From Amanita rubescens (lineage: Eukaryota > Basidiomycota > Agaricomycetes > Agaricales > Amanitaceae), in contig WION01000094.1 of assembly GCA_015039365.1 (NCBI GenBank), forward strand, positions 1-64,000: DNA of 64,000 bases, in the 5' to 3' direction. A program made the translations under genes and the position numbers. Shown one piece after another: positions 1 to 10,481 of this stretch. The notes under the pieces were generated by a model, which was not told the DNA's origin, did no database searches, and saw only the letters and a list, made by a program, of their open reading frames with translations. Position 1 is the first letter of the stretch; every line of letters begins with the position of its first letter.

Positions 1-890
1 AGGTGACAGAGTACTTCGTTATCTTCCACGACATTGATGATGGGTCGTCCGTCCTCGGTTTTACCTATCGTTATTCCCAATGGATTCGTGATGTCGAGGA
101 ATGGTGATGAAAGTGATGCCACACGAACTAAGTCCTCAAGGACGAAGTCGACAAGGTCCTTTGAACGAAGAATGACATCTGCCTTAGCAGTAGAGTCAAA
201 TGGCTTCTGTGCGTTCCGAGTTCCGGACGTCACTAGCGGAACTTGAGCGTCAGATCCGGTAGAGACTCTCTGCAATGTCATCAGCCTTTCCCCGTCCCAT
301 GTCCGAGATGTATCGCATCGTAATTTGTATTCCAAAAACTGGTAAAAGGCCGATCCCGGAATATTTTTCAGCTCTTTGGCGTGGGTGAGTTTATCTAGCG
401 GTATCTGGGAAGCTTTTTGAGCTGCAATCAATGCTACATCATCCCAATTAAGGTTCACGGCGACTGCGTATAGACGCAATGACTCCGAGTCCATCAGGTG
501 CGAGGTGACTATTTGCTTTCTAAGTCTGTTCTCGATGACGTTCATGCAATATTTCTGGGCTGCTTGAGCAACATTCAGAAACAGAGTGATGTCGTCGAGC
601 TTTGGCTCGCCTTCATTGGGATATATGTAATCGAGAAGGAGACGGAGGGTTTCACCGGACTCTGTGACAGGAATGATAGGCAAGCCGTTCACCGTCTCGT
701 TTGTCTCTGGGGCAGGGAAATTAAACATGGTTTTGAAGAACGGTGATACGTAGCACAGGAAGGTTTTAAGGACGTAGAAATCGATGAGATCAGCGGAACG
801 AAGGATGACGTCCGAGTACGCGGCGGGGTCATAAGGTGACCCAGCATTCTGAGGAGCGCGTTCTTGCGAAGGACCTGCGGTACTTGCCAT
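1..890 (-). CDS. Double-BTB domain protein, partial (C-terminus beyond window)
   Basis: An open frame runs from the ATG at 888-890 leftward to the window edge without a stop, so at least 296 residues are encoded and the 3' end is missing. The first half carries the family signature: DVILRSADLIDFYVLKTFL, a VSPFF turn, a PVTESGETLRLLLDYIYP block and a helical segment ending ELKNIPGSAFYQFLEYKLRCD. A second BTB unit begins at KPFDSTAKADVILRSKDLVD. BTB/POZ domains mediate dimerisation and often recruit cullin-3, but no partner can be inferred here. The closest relative in the window is the gene at 3830-5584, with the same order and near-identical blocks, so the two are recent paralogues. The second BTB is degenerate after LRSKD, as in that paralogue. 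Confidence 0.85.
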   Translation of the reverse strand, partial: MASTAGPSQERAPQNAGSPYDPAAYSDVILRSADLIDFYVLKTFLCYVSPFFKTMFNFPAPETNETVNGLPIIPVTESGETLRLLLDYIYPNEGEPKLDDITLFLNVAQAAQKYCMNVIENRLRKQIVTSHLMDSESLRLYAVAVNLNWDDVALIAAQKASQIPLDKLTHAKELKNIPGSAFYQFLEYKLRCDTSRTWDGERLMTLQRVSTGSDAQVPLVTSGTRNAQKPFDSTAKADVILRSKDLVDFVLEDLVRVASLSSPFLDITNPLGITIGKTEDGRPIINVVEDNEVLCH

Positions 891-977
891 CGCTTAGAGC
901 AAGTGGGAAGATGGTGCGTACGCAGTGATGATCCTGCATGATGATTATGATCGATCGGGCATGCCGATTCCCGAAGC

Positions 978-1320
978 ATGGAGGCGGAGCCGCGGACGAG
1001 GCCTTCAACTCTACCGCACTCACAGATGCAGTGCTCAAATTTTCGGATAATGTATAATATTTCTATCATTCTATGTGCTTGGAACATTCCTCTGCTATGT
1101 ATCTCCCACTTTCCGCAATATGTTTTCACTCAATCAAGGATCACTGGCAGCTCACGAGAACGAAATTAAAGATGGAGAGACGATTTGTTATCTGCTCAGT
1201 GTCATCTACCCATACATTAATAAACCCAGATTTGACAATGCCCGTCTCCTGAATGATCAAGGTATGGAAGATGGCAGAGAAATATGCGGTGCCGCGAATA
1301 GTCTTAAGACTGCTGACTGA
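978..1320 (+). pseudogene. BTB relic (frameshifted and deleted)
   Basis: The translation EAFNSTALTDAVLKFSDNV is the start of a BTB unit, but it runs into a stop. Homology resumes in another frame as LGTFLCYVSPTFRNMF, followed by NEIKDG. It then jumps straight to ETICYLLSVIYPYINKP, missing about ten residues that the genes at 5932 and 7900 have between those blocks. After a short RLLNDQ segment the homology ends. One frameshift plus at least one deletion make this a decayed copy of the 5932/7900 type. It lies head-to-head with the partial BTB gene at 1-890. Confidence 0.75.
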
Positions 1321-1798
1321 AAATGGTGTCAGCTCAACCCAAATTCGACGTCTACACGTCCAGCACCTATTTCTGAGTTCCTTGATTCACTCACATAATT
1401 CATGACAGGGATCTCTTCGCCGCGTGGTGGATCACTCAACCGGCGCTTGGAAGACACTCAGTAACGAGAAAAAAGAGGTGCGGCCTTCGAGTCTCTCTAC
1501 ATTTCCTCCAAGTTACTTATTGACTTGTAGGAATGGAAAGAAAAGAGTAAGAAGAAGCGTGGGCGGCGACGAGCTGGATAGCGCAGAAGGGTGCAGGAAT
1601 TCTCGAGGGATATTCAGATAATTGCAGATTGTACATTTTTTGCGCGCCAATGCAACGAGCCCGAAAACATCAGAAGCTTCTGGCCAGGCGGCCATTTTGC
1701 CCCGATTTGCCCCGCTAGATCAAAACAGCCCCTTGTGTTTGTAAATGATTGTAAAGGCCTCTTCCCACTTGCTCTCTTTTTTTTCGCTCCTCCCCCCA
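1321..1798. other. Intergenic, no gene recognised
   Basis: Short open frames on both strands have no recognisable domain and no coherent splice pattern. The right end must hold the promoter of the secreted glycoprotein gene that starts at 1799; a pyrimidine-rich tract lies just before that ATG (about 1767-1798). Confidence 0.5.
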
Positions 1799-3449
1799 AT
1801 GGCACGATTCTCCTCTGCGTTTTGGCTCAATGTCTTCCTGGCGGTCTGTGTAGCGGGTCAATCCACCGTCACGCAACCTCCAGAGTCAATTATTCCAGAC
1901 CCAACTGGTGCTCCCTTACCTTTGACGCAGTACACGTTCCAGTATCCAGACCTCCCAGAACAAGTCAAGTGTGTTTCGGAATCCTTATACTTTACCTAGT
2001 CATCGAACGCTCATGAGTTTTTCAGTCCATTCCCCGTTGGCCGTGGTCCTCAGTCTGGGTACAATGTTTGTAACAGTACAACGGAAGGGCCCGACTCCCG
2101 ATGTCAGACCATGTTCATCAACTCCATCCAAGGTCCGCATTCTCTCTTTGCATATATAATCTAACACGGAGAATAGACTTCTGTCTTTGGGGGTCCCCAA
2201 CGCCAAACGGATTAATCGGTAATGTTGAGGCATCAGTCGTCGCGTGAGTTTAAAAATTATTCTTATCCCGGTTTCACAAAGCTTTTGAATGAACAAAGTT
2301 ACTGCACCGACCATGGTCATGGTACTCGTATTATACCCGAAGGAACCATAACCAGCCTACAATTCATGAGAACTTCCGCTTACATTCAAGTTACCGGACA
2401 GTTCAACCAGACTGGAGTTGGCTTGGATCCGACCGATTATGGAGTACGCAAATCCCTTTGTTCTCGTCGAATCGTCATATTGACGAGTTTTAACTTGACA
2501 GGGAGAACTTGATCCCCACGGAGCTGATCTTGTCAGTTAATTTAAGCTCGCCGCGGAGAAGAAAACTGCTAACGTCCTGGATTTGAACCCTAGGCGGGAA
2601 ATCCACTTGGAGGGATTATTTTCTCTTCCAATCTACCGACCACCAATGGTAAAATTACGCAAGTCAACAATTGGAATCTGTACGTCATCGTCAAGATGTG
2701 GCAATGTTCTACCTCCCGCTGACCTCCTCGAGATAGCTTCGTCGGTTCCGGTTTCTTCTGCTTCAAAGCATGCGACAACTCCATCACAAGCCCTAACTAT
2801 TGCCAGAAGTATGTGCCGCTTCGTCAGTCCACATTTATTTCGTCTAACCCATTTATTCAGTATTTATGATCTTGCAAGTCTTAAACGTAAAGATGTCTTG
2901 TCATCGTGATAATCGTATCCTCAGATTGGATGTACCTATAATATGCCGTCCAGTGCATATACAGAGAATATCTTCGAAGATTGCCAGGGCGATCTTCAGG
3001 AGCCTGCGGGTTTATACGTTGTCAATGGCACTAGTGAGTATTGGTTACCAAAATATGCTTCGTTGAAAGCAGATTCTGACGCTCCATTCGTAGCCATGAC
3101 TTGGAAACAACCCGCATCCTTAACTCCCGGTTCAACCATCCCGTGGCAGCCATCCATCCCCGCGTCTTCAAGCTGTACTACCTACAGCAGCGCACAGCTC
3201 TTCGGAACCCCTGTCAGTACCTCCTTATGATCCTCTTAAACTTTTGTGGTTTCTTATTTGATTTTTTCCAACTATTAGACCCCCACGGTGACTGGCCAAT
3301 CGGGTTCTTCAGGTTCTGGGAGCGGCCGCACCATACCACAGTCTACTGGCACGACATCCGGTGCCATCTCAATTTCCGTTCCCACTACTGCCATTGAAGC
3401 CGTTATCGCCTCATTCTTACTTGGTGTGTTCCTCGTTGGCATCAACTAA
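1799..3449 (+). CDS. Secreted macrofage-activating-glycoprotein-like protein
   Basis: Eleven exons splice with consistent phase: 1799-1968, 2026-2132, 2177-2243, 2299-2443, 2502-2531, 2594-2679, 2737-2808, 2861-2873, 2925-3033, 3094-3212, 3279-3449. They give 362 residues. The N-terminus is a signal peptide (hydrophobic FWLNVFLAVCVAG). The body has the blocks PFPVGRGPQSGYNVCNS, CLWGSPTPNGLIG, GELDPHGADL, AGNPLGGIIFSSN and NIYDLIGCTYNMP. I recognise these from the basidiomycete family annotated macrofage activating glycoprotein. Cysteines are regularly spaced. The C-terminus is Ser/Thr/Gly-rich and ends in a hydrophobic stretch (IEAVIASFLLGVFLVGIN), which suggests a GPI-anchor signal. It is therefore probably a cell-surface or wall glycoprotein; its biochemical role is unknown. 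The intron after exon 8 uses a GC donor, and exon 8 has only 13 nt. Confidence 0.88.
2874..2924 (+). other. GC-AG intron in the glycoprotein gene
   Basis: The donor reads CTT|GCAAGT and the acceptor CCTCAG|ATT. Only this GC donor joins NIYDL to IGCTYNMP in frame, and that join matches the family's conserved block. The intron is 51 nt. Confidence 0.7.
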
Positions 3450-3829
3450 AGCCGGGGCAGTGCCTCTGCAGAGATCGGTAGCTGGAACCGTTGCATCCAT
3501 CCGCTCTTTTTCCATTCACTCTTTTTCCATCCGCTCATTTATAGTATCTATTTCAATGGCACGGGACTACGTTAGTAGGCAGGACGCTTTACGTTACATA
3601 CTATTTGCGAAAGGTGACCGCTACTTTTTGAAGGTCGTTACCCGCCTGCTTGGTTATACCCTGTTTAATACCCACTGAGTCTTGAATCTACATTTGTATC
3701 TGTTCAGTGCCTTAAATCCTTTCCCTACGATGAGACTGACGAGAGGAAGGGTGGAGTGGATCAAGCAAGCCATGCCCGCATTCGTCTTACCCTCTGACGT
3801 GAGGGCACAGATATACTCGTAACTAGAAA
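3450..3829. other. Intergenic between convergent genes
   Basis: This holds the 3' regions of the glycoprotein gene (plus) and the BTB gene (minus). A short imperfect repeat of CCATCCGCTC / CCATTCACTC / CCATCCGCTC type occurs near 3497-3540. No gene is recognised. Confidence 0.5.
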
Positions 3830-5584
3830 TCAAATCGCCAGGGGAACCTAGGAGCAGTCAACAATCATGGTGAAATATGGAAGTAATAGCTACTAGTACA
3901 TATGTACTTTGGTGACCGCTGCTTCAACCGCATTCTCTACCGCCCGTCTGCTTCTTAAGATTTGGGCGAGTGTTAAACAATCCATGTGATAGATTTGATT
4001 GCCACTATAGTTCTCAAGCCCCTTATCCTCTAGATTATAAACGTCCACAATGGTGGAACCACGTGGGCAAGATCTGAGCTTCAAAAACACCTGTTCCGTA
4101 GGTCCACGATGCCAACCCGAGTAATCGCTACTCCATTCGCCAGGCCCATAAGCCTGAAAGTCAGAGTTGCTTGTAATAACTTCACATGCCGCATCGGCAC
4201 ATTTGAACCTAAAAGCTACAAGCCGGTACAGGTCTGCTCCTGTAATGAGATCGAATTCCTGCATGTAAGTCATGTCTTCGAGTGGCTCCGAAAGCGTGTT
4301 CAATGCAGCTGATTTCGCTACGTCATCCCAACAGAGGGCCGACGCGATAATATATACTCGGAGAGGCTCTTCATGTAAGAGCGGAGAAGTCATCAGCTGT
4401 TTTCGAAGTCGAGCCTCTATGATGTTCATCCCACGACGGCGTGCTGCGAGAACGACCTGCGTGTACAAACGAGGATTCTGTATGTTGACCTCATCCGATA
4501 CATGATAAATAAGGCCAAGAAGGTGACGGAGCACCTCGCTGTCTTCTGGGACACTGATGATGGCTCGTCCATCCTCGGTTTCGCCTATCGTTTTTCCCAC
4601 TGGGATCGTGATATTGGACTCGGAGAGGGATAGTGCAGACGCCGCACGAACCAAGTCCGCAAGGATGAAGAAGTCGATAAGGTCTTTCGAACGAAGAACA
4701 ATATCTGCTTTCGCAGTAGCGTCGAATGGTTTCTGTGCGTTCCGAATCTGCGTTGCGAATGTCGGGGTCGATCTAGAGGGTCTCGGTAATTTCATCAACT
4801 CTGCTTTTGCTGCAGAGTCAAATGGTTCTTGTGCCGGGATCGGCGGGACCGGAGCCGGCGCGTCACGTCTGGCGGCGGAGCGACATCCCTTCTTTACCTT
4901 CTTCTTCACTGACGGCGGAATGTCGCGTGGCTCGCATGGCTCGTGTGGCTCGTGTAGGTCGCATGGCTCGTGTGGCTCACATGGCTCGTGTGAGTCGCAT
5001 CGCATTTTATACTCCAAAAATCGATAGAAATCTGAGCCTGAAATATTTTTGAGCTCTTGGGTGTGACTGAGCTTATCTAACGGTATCTGGGATGCCTTTT
5101 GAGCTGCGACCAACGCAGCATCTTCCCAGCCAAAGTTCACAGCGACTACGTACAGACGCAAGGGCCCCGTGTCCATGAGGTGAGAGGTTATTATTTGCTT
5201 TCTAAGTCTGTTCTCGATGATGTTCATACTATATTTCCGAGTCGCTTTGCAAACGCTCAGAAATAGAGGGGCGTCGTCAATCTTTGGTTCGCCTTTGTAG
5301 GGGTATATGAAATCGAGGAGGAGACGAAGTGTTTTGCTCGTCTCTTCGACTGGAATGACGGGAAAGCCGTTCATTTTTTCGTTTGTATCCGTGCCAGAAG
5401 GCGAAGCAAATATATTTTTGAAGAACGGCGAAACAAAGCGCAGGAAGGCTTTGAAGACAAAAAAATTGATGAAATCGGATGAGCGAAGAATAGTGTCCGC
5501 GAGGGCTGCGGGGTCGTAGTCGTAGGGTGGCTCGGCGTACAACCGAGGAGCGCATTCCCGTGAAGATCTTGTTGCCTTCGCCAT
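3830..5584 (-). CDS. Double-BTB domain protein (intact)
   Basis: Exon 1 (5584-3908) plus a short last exon (3847-3830) give 564 residues; the intron 3848-3907 is phase 0. BTB unit 1 spans about residues 25-190: ADTILRSSDFINFFVFKAFL, VSPFFKNIF, PVEETSKTLRLLLDFIYP, then helices to ISGSDFYRFLEYKMRCD. A linker of repeated His-Glu-Pro-Cys follows (about 195-220), then a basic segment KKKVKKG. Unit 2 starts near residue 285 (KPFDATAKADIVLRSKDLID) and ends with VAFRFKCADAACEVI. The C-terminal motif is LRSCPRGSTIVDVYN. Without splicing the protein would end TKVHMY; splicing gives TK-VPLAI, which matches the paralogues. The function is unknown beyond a likely protein-interaction role. It is the nearest paralogue of the gene at 1-890. 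Confidence 0.88.
4926..5003 (-). repeat. Coding microsatellite: His-Glu-Pro-Cys linker repeat
   Basis: Tandem 9-12 nt units of the type GGCTCGTGT / GGCTCGCAT (plus strand) encode alternating HEPC, EPHEPC and LHEP motifs on the minus strand. They lie between the two BTB units of the gene at 3830-5584. The neighbouring paralogue at 1-890 lacks it, having only a short linker there. Confidence 0.75.
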
Positions 5585-5931
5585 GGCTCAGAGCAGGTAA
5601 GAAGATGCTGCGTACGTGGAAATCAGTACAACTTAAATCACTTCTAGCGAGCCACTTTACATCCGCTTCCATTATCCAATTGCGAAATGTCGAAGGGAAC
5701 TCGCAAGGAAGTAGATTCATGGACATCTTGCCTGACAGCGCAGATATACGGGCCGCTATGTGTATTACAACAACCCAAGATAACCAGGTTATCTGCAGAA
5801 GATTATCCGCAAACTTATCAAGTGAGAACACGCTACTAACACGCCTCATCGATATCAGCCTGGCGATTCCATGGGGGCTTCGACGTGAGACTCGGTCTAA
5901 ACATAGAACCTGACCGTTGCAGCGTGCTACC

Positions 5932-7593
5932 ATGAAGGCAGAGGAAGTTGAGGAACCATTTGATGCTACCGCTCCCGCGGACACAGTGCTCAGGTCGTCA
6001 GATAATGTGCACTTTTACGTGCTCGGAGCATTCCTTCGCTACGTGTCTCCCACTTTCCGCGATCTGTTTTCGCTCAGCCAAGGGTCAGCGGCAGACGAGA
6101 ATGAAATTAAGGACGGTTACCCAATAATCCCACTTCCTGAAGACAGCAAGACAATCTATTACCTTCTCACCGTCATCCATCCATATATTGACAAGCCGAA
6201 ACTTCACGACAGCCGTCTTTTGGTCAAGGTATGGAGAATGGCTGAAAAATATGGTATGGATACGGTTGTGGGCAAACTTCAAAAACAGTTGCTTAAGGAT
6301 CGGTGGATGGAGACTCAACCACACAAAGTGTTTGCCATCGCCACGATTTTCGGCTGGAAGGGCGGAGCAGAAAGGGCAAAACAATCGCTCGCTTCGTGGG
6401 TATCAATTCCGTATTGCGTCGAATTCGAGGACATAAGTGGTACAGACTATAACGAATTGTTGAAGGACCGTTTTCGTGACTGCGAGGGTGCTTCTGACGG
6501 TGCCGCAGATAACGTTTCCAGCGATTCCATGCACTCAACTTATTCGCTCGAGGCCAACGTTCGGGGCGTGTCCGAGCTATTCAACTCTAGTTCAATGACT
6601 GATATGATCCTTCGGTCATCGGATGCGGTCGACTTTTACGTGTCCCGACCATTCCTTCAGACAATTTCGCCCGTCTTTGCCGAGTTCTTTTCCGATACAA
6701 AGGGCTCGGATGTCGAATGCGGCCCAAGCGTATGCCGAATGCGGCCCAAGCGTCATCCAGCTCTCAGATCACAGCAAGGCGCTTCGCCACTTCCTTCTCT
6801 TGCTACATCATCACAACCCACCAGCGAATGACCCCGGACTGATTGCTGATATCTGCATGGTAGCCCGGAAATTCGATATGCCCGCGATCGAGGCCAGGAT
6901 GAAGGAGCAATTGATTGCCTCTTCGTCATTGGTTAAAGAACCACTTCGCGTTTACGCAATTGCGATAGCTCTTGGTTGGGCTGATGTAGCGAAGGCGGCC
7001 GCAAAGAGCACATTGAACGCACCACTTAAAAAAGCGGTGACCTGTGTGCCTGAATTGCGGCGCATCACTGGCGGCGATTTGTATCGCCTGGTGAACTACC
7101 GGATCTGTTGTGCGGAGGTAGCACGTGAAATTATCGGGAAAAATCGACTACATCGGGATTTTGGGCCTAAACGTCTCTTCACTGACTTGCGCGACGAGGC
7201 GTTATGTGAATTGGAGGAAGCCGGATATCCAGATGCCTATCGATCTGTCAATGTCGAAAAGGACTTGACAGCATGCCCACGAGGGTCCACTTATACAAAT
7301 ACCTATGTTCAGTTGATGGACGTGCTCGAACAACATCACAGATACCATTACTGGCTCGTTAGGGACGTCGTTGGATATGTCAGGTGTCAGAAAAGTGTAG
7401 AAGAAGCTATTGAGAAAGGGATAGACAAGGTCGCTATTCTGTCCTGAGCATGTCTGCGATTGAAAGGAACGTTGACTTTGATGTACAGGTGCCCCTTGCA
7501 TTGTCCCCTGCGGGGCCGAATAGATACTCATCACTGCGGGCGATGTTGAATGGAATCAGGATTTCAGAAGCTGATTCACAAGGGTCGGAATGA
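5932..7593 (+). pseudogene. Double-BTB gene broken by a 22-nt duplication
   Basis: The ATG at 5932 opens a frame with BTB unit 1 (ADTVLRSSDNVHFYVLGAFL, VSPTFRDLFSL, IPLPEDSKTIYYLL) and the start of unit 2 (TDMILRSSDAVDFYVSRPFL). After DVECGPSV the frame is lost, and homology continues one frame over (IQLSDHSKALRHFLLLLHH, then ITGGDLYRLVNYRICCAEV and LTACPRGSTYTNTY). The break coincides with a perfect 18-nt repeat with a 22-nt period at 6714-6753; removing one 22-nt unit restores the frame exactly. The last exon follows a phase-0 intron (7430-7488) and begins VPLALS, with a stop at 7591-7593. Everything else looks intact, so inactivation is recent, or the duplication is a sequencing or assembly error. 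Confidence 0.8.
6714..6753 (+). repeat. 22-nt tandem duplication causing a frameshift
   Basis: CGAATGCGGCCCAAGCGT occurs at 6714-6731 and again at 6736-6753, separated by ATGC. The 22-nt period shifts the reading frame by +1 inside the second BTB unit. Confidence 0.9.
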
Positions 7594-7899
7594 TGTGAGG
7601 TGAAGTGTCGTCATTTGAAATGGATTCGGACACAGAATCAATATTTGGAGTGTTTAGTGGATTCATTGTATGTAGAAGCGTGGCGAGGGCAATCGAGGAA
7701 GAGATAAAAAAGTTTGATATTTCGTCTTGAGAGGTGCCAGACGAGCTGCGATAAGCCCGGTCATGCACCGTCAGGTAACCCGCAGAAGGCCGGCCCGAGA
7801 ACATGCTACTGCTGACAGCCTGCCTCATTGATAACAGCAGGCGTCGATTCCATGTTCAAATACGGTGATTTGGACACAGGATCTGACCGTTCTGCCATC
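7594..7899. other. Intergenic / promoter of the second tandem BTB copy
   Basis: The stretch just before the ATG at 7900 resembles the stretch before the ATG at 5932: both contain GCCT[G/C]... then CGATTCCATG and CTGACCGTT. The tandem copies were therefore duplicated with their promoters. No other gene is seen. Confidence 0.5.
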
Positions 7900-8719
7900 A
7901 TGGCTGAGGCGGCCAAGCCATTTGACTCTACCGCACTCGCAGATACGGTGCTCAGATCGTCAGATGGTATACACTTCTATGTGCTTGGAGCACTCCTTCG
8001 TTACGTATCTCCCACTTTCCGCGATTTGTTCTCGCTCGGGAGAGGATCAGCGGCAAGTGGGAATGAGATCATGGTCGGTCATCCGGTCATCCCACTTACT
8101 GAAGACAGCAAGACGATCCATTGTCTGCTCCGCCTCATTTACCCATCCATAGACGAACCCGATCTTGCCGATGGCCGTCTTTTGATCAAGGTATGGAGGA
8201 TGGCCGAGAAATATGATATGGATGTGGTTGTGGGCAAGGTTCAAAAGCATCTGCTCAAGGATGGGTGGATGAAACAACCACATAGAACGTCTGTCATTGC
8301 CAGCATTTTCGGCTGGAAGGATGGGTTAGAAAAGGCGAAGCAGTTACTTGTCAAGTCGCGGGATCAGCTCCCGGTATATTGCGACGAATTGGAGGACCTA
8401 ACTGGCATAGAATATTATAGCTTGTTGGAGCATCTATCTTATTATGGAAATTCCGAGCGGCCAGGACAGCAGCAACCGTCGAGAAATCGTGGCGGGAACG
8501 ATGATACTGCTGTTAGTGCTGGAGATAACATTTCCGTGGATTCCACTCATCCTAATTCGCTCTAGGTCAACGCCAGTGCATCTAAGCCATTCGACTCTCA
8601 AGCAAAGGCCGATATTATTTTTCGGTCGTCGGATGCGATCGACTTTTACGTGTATCGGCCATTCCTCGAGATGATTTCCCCCGCATTTGAAAAGACTAGC
8701 GGTCGTCACTGCAGTGCCG

Positions 8720-9530
8720 ACACGAACCTTGCGCCTGATTTCTTTATGTAAAACTGTTTAAATCTATTATCTACCATTGTCCAAACCAAGAAAGGGTAAT
8801 ATTTCGGTTGTGCTTGTATTCAAACCCCCAATTTCCGTTTTTTCGTTCAAGGTATTACTTAATACTTTTCACGGAAGCAGGGCTTGACTACGGATGCGTC
8901 GCTCGCTTCGCTCGGACGCATCCTCCGTCAAGCTTTTTCAAGCTGAGGGTGAGGGCAAGGGGAATAATGGAGCCCTCAAAATACAGTTGTAATAACGGAT
9001 GGATTAGCAAAATGTTGATTAAAACGGGTAGCTTTGATGAGTCAGGAAACAGTAACACCTTGAAAAAGGGATGGGGTTTCTGTGCATAATAAGAAACTAA
9101 AGGATATTGATCAACTTGTACATACATCAGCGCATCAGACGTTCAAGGTATTACTTAATACTTTGGGCTTGACTACGGATGCGTCACTCGCTTCGCTCGG
9201 ACGCATCCTCCATCAAGCTTTTTCAAGCTGAAGGTGAGGATAAGGGGAATAATGGAACCCTCCAAGTCAAAATACAGTTGTAACAATGGATGGATTAGGT
9301 TTATGAAGACAGTGAAGCGGAACAAGAGTAGGATACAGTGAAAAGAGTACAGTGTAGACATATACTATTCGGGAATAACGGCAAATAAGTAGAGGATGGT
9401 TGCCATTGACAGCTTGGGGAGCCGGATGTTACTACAAGGATAACGGCAAAAAGTAGAGGGTCGTTACAAGTTATCTTATCTTATCGTTACTTAGTAATCG
9501 TTTCCCACATTTTGCAGGTTTTGTGAATTT
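8720..9530. mobile_element. Repeat-bearing insertion inside a BTB gene (element type unknown)
   Basis: This stretch interrupts coding sequence that is continuous in the paralogue. It encodes nothing recognisable. It holds two direct copies, about 290 bp apart, of a unit that begins GTTCAAGGTATTACTTAATA (8845 and 9141). Each contains an inverted repeat GGATGCGTC/GACGCATCC, then AAGCTTTTTCAAGCTGA and GGGGAATAATGGA. The exact ends and a target-site duplication could not be fixed. It may be a small non-autonomous element or local filler DNA. Confidence 0.45.
8845..9300. repeat. Two direct repeat units with a 9-bp-arm hairpin
   Basis: Unit 1 is 8845-8999 and unit 2 is 9141-9297. The inverted repeat arms GGATGCGTC/GACGCATCC lie at 8892-8900/8915-8923 and 9177-9185/9200-9208, with a 14-nt loop rich in CTCGCTTCGCTCG. 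The units differ by scattered substitutions and small indels. Confidence 0.8.
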
Positions 9531-10481
9531 ACCTTTCGGTATGACCTTGCTGCGCAAGGTAATATGTTCCTACACAAAGGCCTCGGAATTCGAAAAAGGA
9601 TTAAGCGTCATCCGCGTCTCAGACCATAGCGAAGCGCTTCGCTTCTTCCTCCTCGTATTGCACCAACGTATAGACAAGCCGCCACTGGAGAACCCCGGAC
9701 TGATTGCTGATATATGCATGGTAGCCCGAAAATATGAGGTGCCCAGGGTCGAAGCCAGGATGAAGGAGCAATTGACTGCCTCCTCGTCACTAGTTAAAAA
9801 ACCACTTTGCGTTTATGCCATTGCAAAGGCTCTTGGTTGGGACGATGTCGCAAAAATGGCTGCAAAGAACACGCTTGGTATACCACTCGAGAATGTAATG
9901 ACCTGTACACCGGAACTGGAACGCATTACTGGTGGGGATTTGTATCGCCTGTTGAAATACCGGACCAAGTGTGAAGAAGTGGCATGCAAAGTCGTCAAGG
10001 ACAGTGTACTGCATGGGGTTTACGGATATGTCCTCTTGTCAGCCCTCGACCTTGGGTTGTTCAGCGAGCCAGCAGCTTCCTACAACTTTGAAAAGGAGTT
10101 GAAGTCATGCCCACGAGGGTCCACGTACACGAAAACCTATGATCGCTTGCTTGACAACCTCAAAAGTCGCCAGCCAAACAGATCTTTCAATGTTCATGAA
10201 ATTGCTGACATTATTCAATGTCGTAAACATGTGGCGCAGGCCATCGAAAAAGAGATAGACAAGGTTGTTTTCGCTTCTGCACTGAGCATATCCGCGATAA
10301 AGAAAATTGATTTCGATCTACAGGTAACCATTGAATAATAAATGCACGCCACGGGCTAGCTTCAGAATCGGTGCCCAAGCGGGGAAATGAAGTATCGTCA
10401 CTAAGGCGGATGTTATTTTTGGCGCATCGATTAGAAGCGTGATCGATATCTGTTGTCACTGCTATACTTGTATTATATACC

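Larger units (their letters stand above)
7900..10338 (+). pseudogene. Double-BTB gene broken by a nonsense codon and an insertion
   Basis: From the ATG at 7900 (MAEAAKPFDSTALADTVLRS) a complete BTB unit 1 is read to SVDSTHPNSL, then TAG at 8563-8565. The frame continues past the stop as unit 2 (KPFDSQAKADIIFRSSDAID, then YVYRPFLEMISPAFE). The tandem paralogue has GAG (Glu) at this place, so one base change made the stop. Homology then stops near 8700 and resumes only near 9580 with LSVIRVSDHSEALRFFLLVL, followed by ITGGDLYRLLKYRTKCEEV and LKSCPRGSTYTKTY. Between lies about 0.8 kb of unrelated repeat-bearing DNA. A phase-0 intron (10264-10323) leads to a tiny last exon VTIE-stop. The copy is non-functional as one protein. 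The downstream part has an ATG at 9541 and could be expressed alone, which I consider unlikely. Confidence 0.8.

Noticed and set aside
1591..2016. 141-codon plus frame overlapping the glycoprotein start
   Set aside because: The spliced glycoprotein gene explains this DNA in another frame with signal peptide and family motifs.
6728..6752. Reading the 22-nt duplication as an intron
   Set aside because: It is far shorter than the 45-75 bp introns around it, and the segment that restores the frame does not end in AG.
8720..9530. Solo LTR or known transposon
   Set aside because: No TG...CA ends, target-site duplication or transposase remnant could be identified; the type is left open.
9541..10338. 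Independent single-BTB gene starting at 9541
   Set aside because: It begins in the middle of a BTB unit that matches the second half of its tandem paralogue; better explained as the 3' part of a split gene.
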